Assembly: GCA_946886405.1 (NCBI GenBank)
Contig: CAMPIO010000042.1
Span: 1 to 28,947, forward strand
DNA: 28,947 nucleotides
Reading direction: 5' to 3'
Origin: an uncultured Pseudoxanthomonas sp.
GTDB taxonomy: Bacteria; Pseudomonadota; Gammaproteobacteria; Xanthomonadales; Xanthomonadaceae
Shown: one piece after another, positions 7,411-16,134 of the stretch
Layout of the letters: each line of letters starts with the position of its first letter
Position numbering within the stretch: position 1 is the first letter of the stretch
Made by a program: the position numbers and the translations under genes
The notes under the pieces: generated by a model
What the model was told of the DNA's origin: nothing
Seen by the model: only the letters and a program-made list of their open reading frames with translations
Database searches by the model: none

Positions 7411-10400
7411 GTCGGCAGGTCTCCCTCGTCGTGGTCGTGCTTCGATGGCGACACGTCCAGCGTCGGTGTCGGCCGTTCCTCCTTGAACGCGAGGGTGGCG
7501 ATCACCTGGTCGAACTCGGCTTCCCGTGGTGAACGTGGCTTGGACTTGCGTGCACCTGTCGCGGCAGGCATGCCGACGCCATTGCGCATCGCCTGCGCCA
7601 GCGCGACGAGCGCCGCGTTGAGCTGGTCCTGCCGCGCCATCGTCTGCTGCAGGGCCTGCAGTACGGGGGCCGCGTCGATCGTTGGCACGGGAGGTGGCGC
7701 CAGCGGCGCGGCGGGCGTGGCCGGTTCCGGCGCACGCAGTGAATGCAGCGCCGACAGCAGCGCCTCCCACGGCGCAGGCGTCGGCGCCTGCACGGGAGCC
7801 GGTTCGCCCAGCCGTTGCAGGCCGACGGCAATGTCGGCCAACTGCGCGACCATCCGGCCGCCGACATCGGCATCGTCGGCGCCCATTGCCTTGTTGCGCA
7901 GGAAGTCCGCCTTGATCTGGTGCCAGCGCGCCTGTTCGTCGCCGGTCAGCGTGCCGCGCAACTCGCCCAGTTTCAGCAGGTTCTCTTCGGCACCGGTGGT
8001 CAGCAACTGCGCTTCGCCAAGATAGTGGTCGGAGATCAGTTGCTGCAGCTCGGCAGCGTTCATGACCGGCGAAATCTTCTCCGCCAGCTTGTTCATGTTG
8101 CGGTAGCTGCCCTGCAACCGGAACGGTGGCTCCACGCGGTACTTGTCCGCCTGCGCGGCGCTGGCGATGTACTGCTGGTTGACGCGATAGACCACGTCGC
8201 GCACGGTCAGCAGGTGCTGCAGCACGGCGACGATCTCGCCGATCTCAGCGCCGCTGTACGCATGCGACAGCTGGTTGGTGCTGACGTCCTTGCCGCACGC
8301 CTTGTCGACCAGCAGGTACAGGTCGGCCATGTCGCGGGTCGCGAGCGGCGCCAGCACGGGGTTCGAAGTCAGGCAGTTCTCCACGTAGCTGAGCAGGAAG
8401 GCGTCTTCCATGCCGCCCAGCACGTCGCCCAGGTTGTAGATGTCCGCACGGTTGGTCAGCATGTCGGGAATCTTGAAGACTTCGCCCGACTCCGTGTACG
8501 GATTGCCTGCCATCACCACCGCGAACTTGCGTCCGCGCATGTCGTAGGTCTTGGTCTTGCCGCGCCAGACGCCTTCGATGCGCCGCGTGCCGTCGCACAG
8601 CGAGATGAACTTCTGCAGGAATTCCGGATGCGTGTGCTGGATGTCGTCCAGGTACAGCATCACGTTGCTGCCCATCTCCAGTGCAAGGTTGAGCTTCTCG
8701 AGTTCCTGTCGCGACGTCGCATCCGGTGCCTGCGCGGGATCCAGCGAGCGCACCTCGTGGCCGAGCGCGGGTCCGTTGATCTTCATGAAGACCAGGCCCA
8801 GCCGGTGCCCCACGTATTCCATCAGCGTGGTCTTGCCGTAGCCGGGGGGCGAAATCATCATCAGCAGGCCCATCAGGTCGCTGCGCTTGTTCTCGCCGAC
8901 GGTACCCATCTGTTTGGCGAGGTTGTCGCCGATCACCGGAAGGTAGACGTCGTTGATCAGTTTGTTGCGCACGAACGAGCTCAGCGGACGGGCCTTGAAC
9001 TCCGACAGGCGCATCGCGGCGCGTTCCCGCTGCGCCACGTCACCGCGCAATGCCTGGTACTGCTGCCACGCCGGCACGAAATGGTCGCGGTGCGTGGCGA
9101 AGCGCGCCGGCAGGTCGTCCACCGTCAACGCCAGGCGTCCCTCGCGGATGCGTGCGTGCTCGCCGAGCAGGCCGTCGACGGTCGCCATCAGCGTCACGTG
9201 CTCGACCACGTGGGTCAGCTGCGCGCCATGCCGGAACAACGCGATCGCTTCCGCGACATACGCCGCCAGATGCGCCTGCTCTGGCAGGGTGGTCAGCGCG
9301 TCCAGTGCCTGCCGCAACAGCGACCACGCCGCTGCCGTCCGCCCGTCCAGGCGTTGCAGCGCATTGACCAGCACGCCGCCGGTCTCATCGGACAGGCGCG
9401 CGCGGAACGCGGTCACCAGCGCGTCGGCATAGTGGGTGAAGCGGAAGGTCGGTGTGGCGGTGGTGACGGTGTCCACCAGGAAAGCGGCGGCCGCCGCCGC
9501 ATCCGTGGCAGCGAAGGGCAACGCATCGCGTTGCACCCAGTCGACGATGGCGGTCGCCAGGTCGCCGCACAGCGATGGCAACGCGCGGCCCGCCGGTGAC
9601 ATCGCATCGATCGCGCGTGCGGCACGGATGCGATCGATCGCATCCTGCGGCACGGCGTCGCCGCGGCACCACCAGGCGATCGCCAGTGCGCGCGCGGCCG
9701 GCGCATGCTGCAGCGTGCCCGCCGCGCTGCGCAGGGGCAGGAACGCGCGCAGGATCGCGGCGGCGTCGTGGTCGTGGATGCCCTTCTCGTAGCCTTCGCG
9801 ATAACGCGGTGCAGCGTAGTCGCGCACGATCCTGTCCAGTGCCGCCGGATCGGCGAGCGCATGCTCGAGCGCCTGCAGGCTGAGCCCGCCTGCGCCGGAC
9901 AGCGCATCGTCCAGCAGACGGCACGCGAGATACTCGCCGCGGTACAGCGTGGGCGACTCGGACTCGAGCGTGACGTTCCAGTAGGCGCGCAGCGCATCGA
10001 GCGCCGGCTCCTGCAGCGGCTCCAGGTAGTCCGTGCCGGTCAGATGCACGGCCAGCGTGTCGCCGCGCGGGATCAGGGTCAGGTCCAGCGGCTGCGTGTT
10101 GACGCTGAAACGGTGGCGCGGTCCGAGGCGGATGACGTTGCCCGCGTCCTCGAACAGGTCGCTGCGATCGCGCAGCCCGCGCACGGCCTGGTCGCGCGCG
10201 CCCTTGATGCGTGCCTCGATGTCGTCGGCTTTTACCGAATCCTTCAGCTCGCGCAGGCGGCCGGCCAGCTCGCGCAGTTTCAGGATCAGCGCATCGCCGG
10301 CGAAGAAGGCGTTGAGTTCGTCCGGCGTGGTGAAGCGTTCGGTGCGTCGGGGCAAGCCTTCCAGGATGCGGTTGGCGGCTTCCTGCACCGACTGCGCCTT

Positions 10401-12731
10401 GCGCTGGCGCTCGTCGAGAAGCGCCTGCTTGTGGGCTTCGAACGCCTCCAGCATTTCCTCGCGCTTGGACAGGATGTCGCCGAGGAACTGTTCATGCTCG
10501 CCGAACTGGCTTTCCAGTTCTTCCAGCTGCACCATCAGTCGCGACAGCTGTTCATCCGCGCGTTCCGGCGTGGTGGCCATCGCCAGGGCATTGCTGACGG
10601 CCTGGCTGAAGAGGGTGAACTGCGCGCCGAACTGCGCAACGGCCTCGGCGGAGCCGAGTTCACGGCGGCGCTGGGTGGCGCGCGCGCGGGTCTGGTTGAG
10701 GCGGGCGTAGATGGCCGACAGCGCGTCGACTACGCGGGTGCGCTGGGTGGCGTCGTCGACCTTCAGCGTCGCCATCAGTTCGGACAGCATGTCGAGCTCG
10801 CCGGCCATGCCCTGCATGGCCTCGATGGCCTCGGCCAGTTCGCGCGCGCTGGCGGCTTTCTGGGCACGTGCATCCAGTTCGCCCAGGCGTTGCTGGAACG
10901 GTGCCAGCGCCTTGTCGCCGGCAAGGAACTGGCCCGTCGCGGTGCCGACGCGCTCATGCGCTTCCTGCAGCGCGGTCGTCATCGCATCGATGGCCACCGT
11001 ATCGATGTAGCGGAAGTCGCGCAGCGTCAGGAGATGGCCGCGCAGGCGCGAGACCGCGCCCAGGGCATCGACGAACTCGCCGATGCCGGTCCATCCCTCC
11101 GGCTGCAGGCGACCGAGCAGGGCGCGATGGTCGCGCTGCGCCTGCGCCATCGAGGTTTCCGACTGGCGCCGGATATCCTGCACCTTCTCGTACTCGTCCA
11201 GTACCGACTCGCCGGTGCCGGCGATCTCGTGCAGCAGCGTGGCCAAGCCCTCGCACTGGGTGTCGTCGATCCAGTGATGCAGGTCGAACAGGCGTCGCGT
11301 GCCGTGCGTCAGCAACTGGTAGCGCTGCGCCGACACGTCCGGCCGCTCGATTTCGCGGGCGAGGTCGAACAGGTTCGACACGGCGCGCACCAGCTCGGCA
11401 TTGCCGAGCTTCGCCATGAACGACGTGCCGGCGGGACGCGTGGCGGCGAACTCGTCGGACGTGAAGGGTGTCTGCCATACCTGCATCGGGTGGACGCGGG
11501 TCGGGTCGTCGTTCTCGGCGCGGAACAGCACCATCCGCCCGTCGTGCAAGCGTGCGTAGCCGTGCGCGAGTACCGGCGGCTGCAGGCGGCGCTGCACCAG
11601 GTTGTAGACCAGCAGCGCGGCCTGGCCGGTCTCGCGCTCGTAGAAGACGTACATCACGTCTTCGCCGTTCGGCGAGCGGATCGTGCGCTTGTACTGCATG
11701 TCCTGGACGGCGGCATCGAAGGCCTTGTGTTCGCCGTTCTGCAGGTAGTAACCACCCGGGAAGATGATGCCGTGGTCTTCGGGCAGCTGGATGCAGGCCT
11801 GCACGATGGCATCCAGCCGCGTCACCTTGCCGGTCTGGGTGTTGTAGACCAGTCCGCGCCAGGTGCTCTCGCGGTACGGCAACACTTTCAGCAGGATCAG
11901 CGAGCCGACGCGCGCGAACTCGATATGCGCATCGTCCAGGGACTGCGTGCGGTCCTCGACCGGTTCGCTGTACACGCCGGCGCCGGTCTCGGTGTTGTTC
12001 TCCACCTTCAGCGTCAGGTCGCCGCCGATGGTCTCGACGAACAGGGTGTCGAGGATATTCAGGTGCGGATGGCGGCCGCTGACTTCCATGTCCTTGGTCG
12101 CACGCGTCCATTCGAAGTCGAACGGCGGCGGCAGCACGATGTCGCGCTCACCGCGCGCATCCAGGTAGTTCACCCCGCCTTCCGAGGTCAGCGTCCAGCG
12201 GAACACGCGCACATCGGTGTTCTTCAAGCCGATCTGGAACGCCATCAGCAACCGGCCGTCGCGCACGATCAGCTGCAGCAGCCGCGCGTCTTTGTAATAG
12301 CTGTAGAGCTCGCTGAAGTCGCGCTGGAATGCGTCGTCGGCCAGGAAGCTGGCCGCGATGTCCACCGGCGCCACGTCGTAGCCTTCGCCGGCTTCGACCA
12401 GGCGGTAGATGCCGAACACGTCGCCGATCGACGTGGTGGCTTTCAAGCCCATGTAGACGTTGAAGCCGAACAGCAGCAGGTCGCCGACCTGCACGATGTC
12501 GCGGCCGACGGAGTTGTGTTCGGTACGGATGCGCAGGCGGCCGATGGCCTCCATCCGGCTGTCGCCGAATTCCTGCAGGCGGCGCGTGTTGAGCGCTTCC
12601 ACGACGGTGCGCAGGCGTGTGCCCTGCTCGTCCAGGCGCCGGCGCAGCACGTCGTAGGCGCCGCCCTGGGCGACGGCCTGATCGACCTGCGTATCGGTGG
12701 AGGAGACTTCGGTGTTCGGCGTATCGGACAT
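7407..12731 (-). CDS. Giant DUF3686 / AAA+ ATPase ('DNA repair ATPase' family)
   Basis: A 1774-residue protein. The N-terminal third (about 30-450) resembles DUF3686 (PF12458), with VGDLLLFGFNVYMGLK near 90; databases often label such proteins as DNA-repair ATPases, without functional proof that I know of. A long helical, coiled-coil-rich middle (about 520-880) follows, then a mixed domain, and an AAA+ module near 1260-1490. The AAA+ module has Walker A PPGYGKTT (Lys1300), Walker B LYLDD (Asp1362/1363), a sensor-1-like VVMAGNP near 1408 and an arginine-finger candidate in LTNRAD. The C-terminus (about 1650-1774) is Pro/Ala-rich and basic. The architecture suggests an energy-dependent remodeller of partner proteins. 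It lies 87 bases after the flotillin gene and is overlapped by the next gene. Confidence 0.9.
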   Translation of the reverse strand: MSDTPNTEVSSTDTQVDQAVAQGGAYDVLRRRLDEQGTRLRTVVEALNTRRLQEFGDSRMEAIGRLRIRTEHNSVGRDIVQVGDLLLFGFNVYMGLKATTSIGDVFGIYRLVEAGEGYDVAPVDIAASFLADDAFQRDFSELYSYYKDARLLQLIVRDGRLLMAFQIGLKNTDVRVFRWTLTSEGGVNYLDARGERDIVLPPPFDFEWTRATKDMEVSGRHPHLNILDTLFVETIGGDLTLKVENNTETGAGVYSEPVEDRTQSLDDAHIEFARVGSLILLKVLPYRESTWRGLVYNTQTGKVTRLDAIVQACIQLPEDHGIIFPGGYYLQNGEHKAFDAAVQDMQYKRTIRSPNGEDVMYVFYERETGQAALLVYNLVQRRLQPPVLAHGYARLHDGRMVLFRAENDDPTRVHPMQVWQTPFTSDEFAATRPAGTSFMAKLGNAELVRAVSNLFDLAREIERPDVSAQRYQLLTHGTRRLFDLHHWIDDTQCEGLATLLHEIAGTGESVLDEYEKVQDIRRQSETSMAQAQRDHRALLGRLQPEGWTGIGEFVDALGAVSRLRGHLLTLRDFRYIDTVAIDAMTTALQEAHERVGTATGQFLAGDKALAPFQQRLGELDARAQKAASARELAEAIEAMQGMAGELDMLSELMATLKVDDATQRTRVVDALSAIYARLNQTRARATQRRRELGSAEAVAQFGAQFTLFSQAVSNALAMATTPERADEQLSRLMVQLEELESQFGEHEQFLGDILSKREEMLEAFEAHKQALLDERQRKAQSVQEAANRILEGLPRRTERFTTPDELNAFFAGDALILKLRELAGRLRELKDSVKADDIEARIKGARDQAVRGLRDRSDLFEDAGNVIRLGPRHRFSVNTQPLDLTLIPRGDTLAVHLTGTDYLEPLQEPALDALRAYWNVTLESESPTLYRGEYLACRLLDDALSGAGGLSLQALEHALADPAALDRIVRDYAAPRYREGYEKGIHDHDAAAILRAFLPLRSAAGTLQHAPAARALAIAWWCRGDAVPQDAIDRIRAARAIDAMSPAGRALPSLCGDLATAIVDWVQRDALPFAATDAAAAAAFLVDTVTTATPTFRFTHYADALVTAFRARLSDETGGVLVNALQRLDGRTAAAWSLLRQALDALTTLPEQAHLAAYVAEAIALFRHGAQLTHVVEHVTLMATVDGLLGEHARIREGRLALTVDDLPARFATHRDHFVPAWQQYQALRGDVAQRERAAMRLSEFKARPLSSFVRNKLINDVYLPVIGDNLAKQMGTVGENKRSDLMGLLMMISPPGYGKTTLMEYVGHRLGLVFMKINGPALGHEVRSLDPAQAPDATSRQELEKLNLALEMGSNVMLYLDDIQHTHPEFLQKFISLCDGTRRIEGVWRGKTKTYDMRGRKFAVVMAGNPYTESGEVFKIPDMLTNRADIYNLGDVLGGMEDAFLLSYVENCLTSNPVLAPLATRDMADLYLLVDKACGKDVSTNQLSHAYSGAEIGEIVAVLQHLLTVRDVVYRVNQQYIASAAQADKYRVEPPFRLQGSYRNMNKLAEKISPVMNAAELQQLISDHYLGEAQLLTTGAEENLLKLGELRGTLTGDEQARWHQIKADFLRNKAMGADDADVGGRMVAQLADIAVGLQRLGEPAPVQAPTPAPWEALLSALHSLRAPEPATPAAPLAPPPVPTIDAAPVLQALQQTMARQDQLNAALVALAQAMRNGVGMPAATGARKSKPRSPREAEFDQVIATLAFKEERPTPTLDVSPSKHDHDEGDLPT

Positions 12732-12775
12732 CGGACCTCATCCTCGCCCGTCCTGGGCGGTCGATGCGGAAATCA

Positions 12776-12801
12776 GGGCCGGCGGACAATGCCGCCGGCC
12801 C
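12776..12801 (-). other. Strong intercistronic hairpin between flotillin and ATPase genes
   Basis: A perfect 10-bp GC stem, GGGCCGGCGG with CCGCCGGCCC, closes a six-base loop in the only sizeable gap (87 bases) of the operon. On the minus strand it is followed by TGATTTCC and not a T tract, so it is a poor intrinsic terminator; it may attenuate transcription or protect the upstream message from 3' decay. Confidence 0.5.
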
Positions 12802-12818
12802 GGCTCAGGCGCAGTGCA

Positions 12819-14792
12819 TCAGGCGTCGGTGGCTTCTGCCTGGCGACCGGCCGCCGGCAGTCCTGCGCCTGCCAGCCGACCCAGCAGCTGCGAGGCGATA
12901 GGACTCTCGCCGACGATGCCCTCGAGTGCCTTGCCCAGCGAGATGCCCTTGGTCAGCGCGTTGAACACGCCGCCGTCGCCACCGATCAGTTCGATGTTGG
13001 CGTTCTTCAGTGCGGCGCCCAGGACCTCGGCGTTCTCGCGCGAGATCGCCTTGCCCGCATCGATCGACGCCAGCAGCTGGCGCAGCTGCGTTTCCAGCAG
13101 CATGCGGAACTCTTCGTGGCTGCGCGCATCCGGGCTCATCTTGCCCATCGCGTCGAACTTGGACGTCAGGCCTTCGGCTTCGGCGGACATCTTCTTCGCG
13201 ATGTTGCTGGCTTCGGCATCGCCCATGGCCTGCGTGGCGCTGGCGTTGGCCTGGCCGAGCTTCTGAGCACCGTCGGCTTCGGCGCTCAGGCGCTCCGTCA
13301 GCACGCGCGCATCGGCGTTGCCCTGCTTGTAGGTCGCGTCCGCCTTGGCTTCCAGCACGCGTGCTTCGGCCAGGCCGGTCTTCTCCATCGCCACGGCATT
13401 GGCTTCCTGCACCTGCGCCTCGGCCAGGCCGGGCGCGGCGCTTTCGGCGCGCACGCCGTCGGCCATTACGCGCTTGGCTTCGGCCTGCTTGCCGGCGGCC
13501 TGCAGTTCCGCATCGGCGAGCACGGTCAATTCGACCGCACGATGGCGCGCGGCCTGCTCCGCCGCTTCGGCGGCCTTGACGTCCTTGACCAGGGTCTCCT
13601 GCGCCGCGGCTTCGGCGGCCAGGATGGTCACCTGCTTGGCACGGTCGGCCTCGGCGACCTCGCGGGTCTCCTTGATCTTTTCTTCCGCCACCGCGACGGT
13701 CTGCTCGATCTGGGTGCGCTCACGCACGACGTTCGCGACTTCCATGCGGCCCTGCTCGACGACCTTGTCGCGGTCGACTTCCTGCATCTGCACTTCCTTG
13801 TTGGTGTTGACGCGCTCCAGCTGCTCGGCACGCGCGACGCGCTCGAGTTCGATGGCGACGGCGCGACGGCGGTTCTGCTCGGCCACCTCGACCTGGCGCA
13901 GCTGCTCCTGCTCGCGGATCTTGATCTGCTCCTCGGTCTCCAGGCGTGCGCGCTCGGATACCTGGCGTTGCTCCTCGATCACTTTCGCGGTCTCCGCAGC
14001 CTCACGCGCGCGTACGGTTTCGACTTCGCGATGCTGGCGTGCCTCGGCTTCGGCCTGCTGGCGCTCCAGGGCGAGCAGGGCTTCGCGGGCTTCGGTGTTC
14101 TTCTTGGTGATCGCCAGCTTTTCGTTCTGCTCCAGCTCGTTGGTCTGAACGTTCTGGCGCGCGGTCAGCTCGGTGATCTTGCGGATGCCTTCAGCGTCCA
14201 GGATGTTGCTGGGGTCGAGCAGGTGCTTCGGCGTCTGCTCCAGGTAGTCGATGGCGACGTCTTCCAGCACGTAGCCGTTGAGGTCCTGGCCGATGACGGC
14301 GACGATTTCGTCACGGAATTCCTGGCGCTTGTCGAACAGCTCGGTGAAGTCGAACTTCTTGCCGACCGTCTTCAGCGCTTCGGAGAACTTCGCGTTGAAC
14401 AGTTCGTCCACGGCATGCTTGTCGGACGCACGGTCGGCGCCGATGGCCTTGGCCACGCGCAGCACGTCGGCGGGGGTCTCGTTGACGCGCAGGTAGAACG
14501 CCACCGCGATGTCGGCGCGCATGTTGTCCTTGCAGACCAGGCCTTCCTTGCCGCGACGGTCGACCTGCAGGGTGATCAGGCTGATCTTCATCAGCTCGGC
14601 CTTGTACAGCACCGGGATGATGAGAGCGCCGGTGAAGTGCACCTTGGGCTGCGCACTCATGTCGTTGACGATGAGGGCCGTGCCCTGTTCGACCTTCTTG
14701 TAGAAGGCCTTGAAAATGCCGATGAAGCCGAACAGCAGCACCACCGCGACGCCGATAATGGTGATGACGAAAAGCAGGTTGGTGGTATCCAT
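12819..14792 (-). CDS. Flotillin-family SPFH protein (YqiK-like)
   Basis: This 657-residue membrane scaffold protein has one N-terminal transmembrane helix (about 5-27, LLFVITIIGVAVVLLFGFIG), an SPFH/band-7 domain (about 35-200), and a long Ala/Glu-rich coiled coil (about 205-530) with repeated EA-type heptads, typical of flotillin stalks. A less charged C-terminal part ends near GLPAAGRQAEATDA. Flotillins form large membrane-bound cages or rafts and are usually paired with an NfeD/YqiJ-type OB-fold protein; here a YqiJ-like gene lies 30 bases upstream, as in the E. coli yqiJ-yqiK pair. The start at 14792 has AAGGAG seven bases upstream. In this operon it probably provides the membrane platform with which the PspA-type protein and the large ATPase work; that link is inference. 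Confidence 0.94.
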   Translation of the reverse strand: MDTTNLLFVITIIGVAVVLLFGFIGIFKAFYKKVEQGTALIVNDMSAQPKVHFTGALIIPVLYKAELMKISLITLQVDRRGKEGLVCKDNMRADIAVAFYLRVNETPADVLRVAKAIGADRASDKHAVDELFNAKFSEALKTVGKKFDFTELFDKRQEFRDEIVAVIGQDLNGYVLEDVAIDYLEQTPKHLLDPSNILDAEGIRKITELTARQNVQTNELEQNEKLAITKKNTEAREALLALERQQAEAEARQHREVETVRAREAAETAKVIEEQRQVSERARLETEEQIKIREQEQLRQVEVAEQNRRRAVAIELERVARAEQLERVNTNKEVQMQEVDRDKVVEQGRMEVANVVRERTQIEQTVAVAEEKIKETREVAEADRAKQVTILAAEAAAQETLVKDVKAAEAAEQAARHRAVELTVLADAELQAAGKQAEAKRVMADGVRAESAAPGLAEAQVQEANAVAMEKTGLAEARVLEAKADATYKQGNADARVLTERLSAEADGAQKLGQANASATQAMGDAEASNIAKKMSAEAEGLTSKFDAMGKMSPDARSHEEFRMLLETQLRQLLASIDAGKAISRENAEVLGAALKNANIELIGGDGGVFNALTKGISLGKALEGIVGESPIASQLLGRLAGAGLPAAGRQAEATDA

Positions 14793-14822
14793 GGCGGAAC
14801 TCCTTGAGGATGTGGCAGATGC

Positions 14823-15458
14823 TTACTGCTGGTCGAAGTCGGTTTTCGAGATGATGCGGAACGCATTCGCGGCTTCCATGTGTTCGATTAGAACCACCTG
14901 GTCGCCCCGCTGGAAATTCTGGTCGGGTAGGGAGCGAACCTGCAGGATCAGGCCAGCACCGCCGTCATCGAAATGGGCGCGGCCATGGTTCTGGTCGACA
15001 GCGGGCGAGATGACGCGACCGGTGCGGCCAAGGACCGAAGGCGGCACCGGAGGACGCAGGCGTGCGATCAACTTGGCCAGCGGTCGAAGGGCCACCGACG
15101 TCGCCAGAACGCCGGGGATCAGCGCGGCGACGGCGATGCCGATGGCGGCGAGGCCACGCACTGCGTCCGGTGCCAGGGGTAGCAGGTATCGCTGGGCCAG
15201 GAAACAAACGATCCATCCGAACAGGGCGAGGACCGTCAGAACCAATGTCAGCGGAATACCGGAGAGGCCTATTTTCGCGAGCATCCCCGCGACGAAGGAT
15301 GGCTCGATACTGTCGCCATCGCTTCCCAGCCAGCCGTCTACCGTGTCCAGATCGAGCAGGCCGGTGGCCGCCAGCATCCAGTAGATGACGCAGACAGCGA
15401 GCAGCACGCCGTAAACGACGGTGGGGAACGTCAGGATGATGGTGAGGAACTCGTTCAA
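14823..15458 (-). CDS. YqiJ-like inner-membrane OB-fold protein (DUF1449 type)
   Basis: The 211-residue protein has the layout of E. coli YqiJ (209): an N-terminal membrane helix (about 5-30), two further hydrophobic segments (about 65-87 and 97-120), and a C-terminal soluble OB-fold-like domain (about 140-211) starting VPPSVLGRTGRVISP and including GDQVVLIEH. Proteins of the NfeD/YqiJ class accompany flotillins and help organise their assemblies. The start is a TTG at 15458 with AAGGGGG about five bases upstream, 13 bases after the pspA-type stop; no ATG fits, and extending the frame upstream to 15596 would run through the neighbouring gene. The flotillin gene follows after 30 bases. It fits the pairing known for yqiJ-yqiK; the domain assignment rests on length, topology and neighbourhood. 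Confidence 0.85.
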   Translation of the reverse strand: MNEFLTIILTFPTVVYGVLLAVCVIYWMLAATGLLDLDTVDGWLGSDGDSIEPSFVAGMLAKIGLSGIPLTLVLTVLALFGWIVCFLAQRYLLPLAPDAVRGLAAIGIAVAALIPGVLATSVALRPLAKLIARLRPPVPPSVLGRTGRVISPAVDQNHGRAHFDDGGAGLILQVRSLPDQNFQRGDQVVLIEHMEAANAFRIISKTDFDQQ

Positions 15459-15471
15459 GTGACCCCCTTGT

Positions 15472-16134
15472 TCAGCGCTTTCGCGCGGACGACGTGATGC
15501 GTTTGCGAGCGCGATCCAGCACGGCCTGTGCGGGATCGTCGGTGGTCTTGGCACTCTTGCCCTGGCTTGGGGTGCCACTGCCCTGTGCGGGCGCACGGCG
15601 TTGTTTCATGCGGGCAGCGGAGGCGAACGCCGGTTCCGGATACAGCGCGTCGCCGGGCTGGCGTCGCGCCACGGTCGCCTGTGCGCGTTGCAGGCTGTTG
15701 GACGCGCGCAGGATGTCCAACTGGTGCTTGAGCCGGCGCAGGCGCCCCTCGAGCTGTTCGACCACATGCGCGAACTGCCGCTCGTGGGTGGCGAGATCGT
15801 GGCCTTCCGCCATCCGCTGGCTGCGCTCGGCCTGCAAGCGGACGACGTCGCCTGCGGCGGTTCGCGCCTGCGTGGCGCGGCCCTGTCGCAACGCCGACTC
15901 GACCTTCGCTTCCGTCTCGCCGATCCGCGTGGCCAACGCAGCCTGGTGTTGTTCGTTGGCCACGCGACGCGCCTTCGCGGCCGCATGCACGCCGCGCGCG
16001 CCGTGCAGCGCGTCGTCGATGGCGCGGATCTCTTCGTCGAGCAGCCGCTCGGCGCGATCGCCCATCACGGCGCCGGCCAGGCCTTCCATGCCTTCCTGGA
16101 TGCGCTTGAACAGGGTCTTCAGCGTGTCGGGCAT
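15472..16134 (-). CDS. PspA/IM30-family protein (YjfJ-like)
   Basis: A 220-residue, highly charged helical protein of the PspA/IM30/Vipp1 family (ESCRT-III-like membrane-binding proteins). It starts MPDTLKTLFKRIQEGMEGL, and residues 26-175 form long heptad-rich helices (LLDEEIRAIDDALHGAR and the following RRVANEQHQAALATRIGETE). A basic, disordered-looking tail with Gln/Ser/Lys and a closing ARKRITSSARKR follows. Unlike classic PspA it has no strongly amphipathic first helix, and it resembles E. coli YjfJ in being linked to a YjfI-type gene. Its ATG shares one base with the stop of the upstream DUF2170 gene (TGATG), and AAGGAAGAAGG precedes it. Its likely role is membrane-envelope maintenance together with the flotillin; the family is clear, the exact function is not. 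Confidence 0.9.
   Translation of the reverse strand: MPDTLKTLFKRIQEGMEGLAGAVMGDRAERLLDEEIRAIDDALHGARGVHAAAKARRVANEQHQAALATRIGETEAKVESALRQGRATQARTAAGDVVRLQAERSQRMAEGHDLATHERQFAHVVEQLEGRLRRLKHQLDILRASNSLQRAQATVARRQPGDALYPEPAFASAARMKQRRAPAQGSGTPSQGKSAKTTDDPAQAVLDRARKRITSSARKR

Noticed and set aside
7411..7770. N-terminal extension of the 234-residue unknown protein
   Set aside because: Lies wholly inside the ATPase gene in another frame; the GTG at 7410 with four-base overlap and an upstream purine-rich site explains the gene better.
9705..14807. 1700-codon open frame on the plus strand opposite the ATPase and flotillin genes
   Set aside because: Antisense shadow with unnatural composition; it crosses two real genes and their intergenic hairpin.
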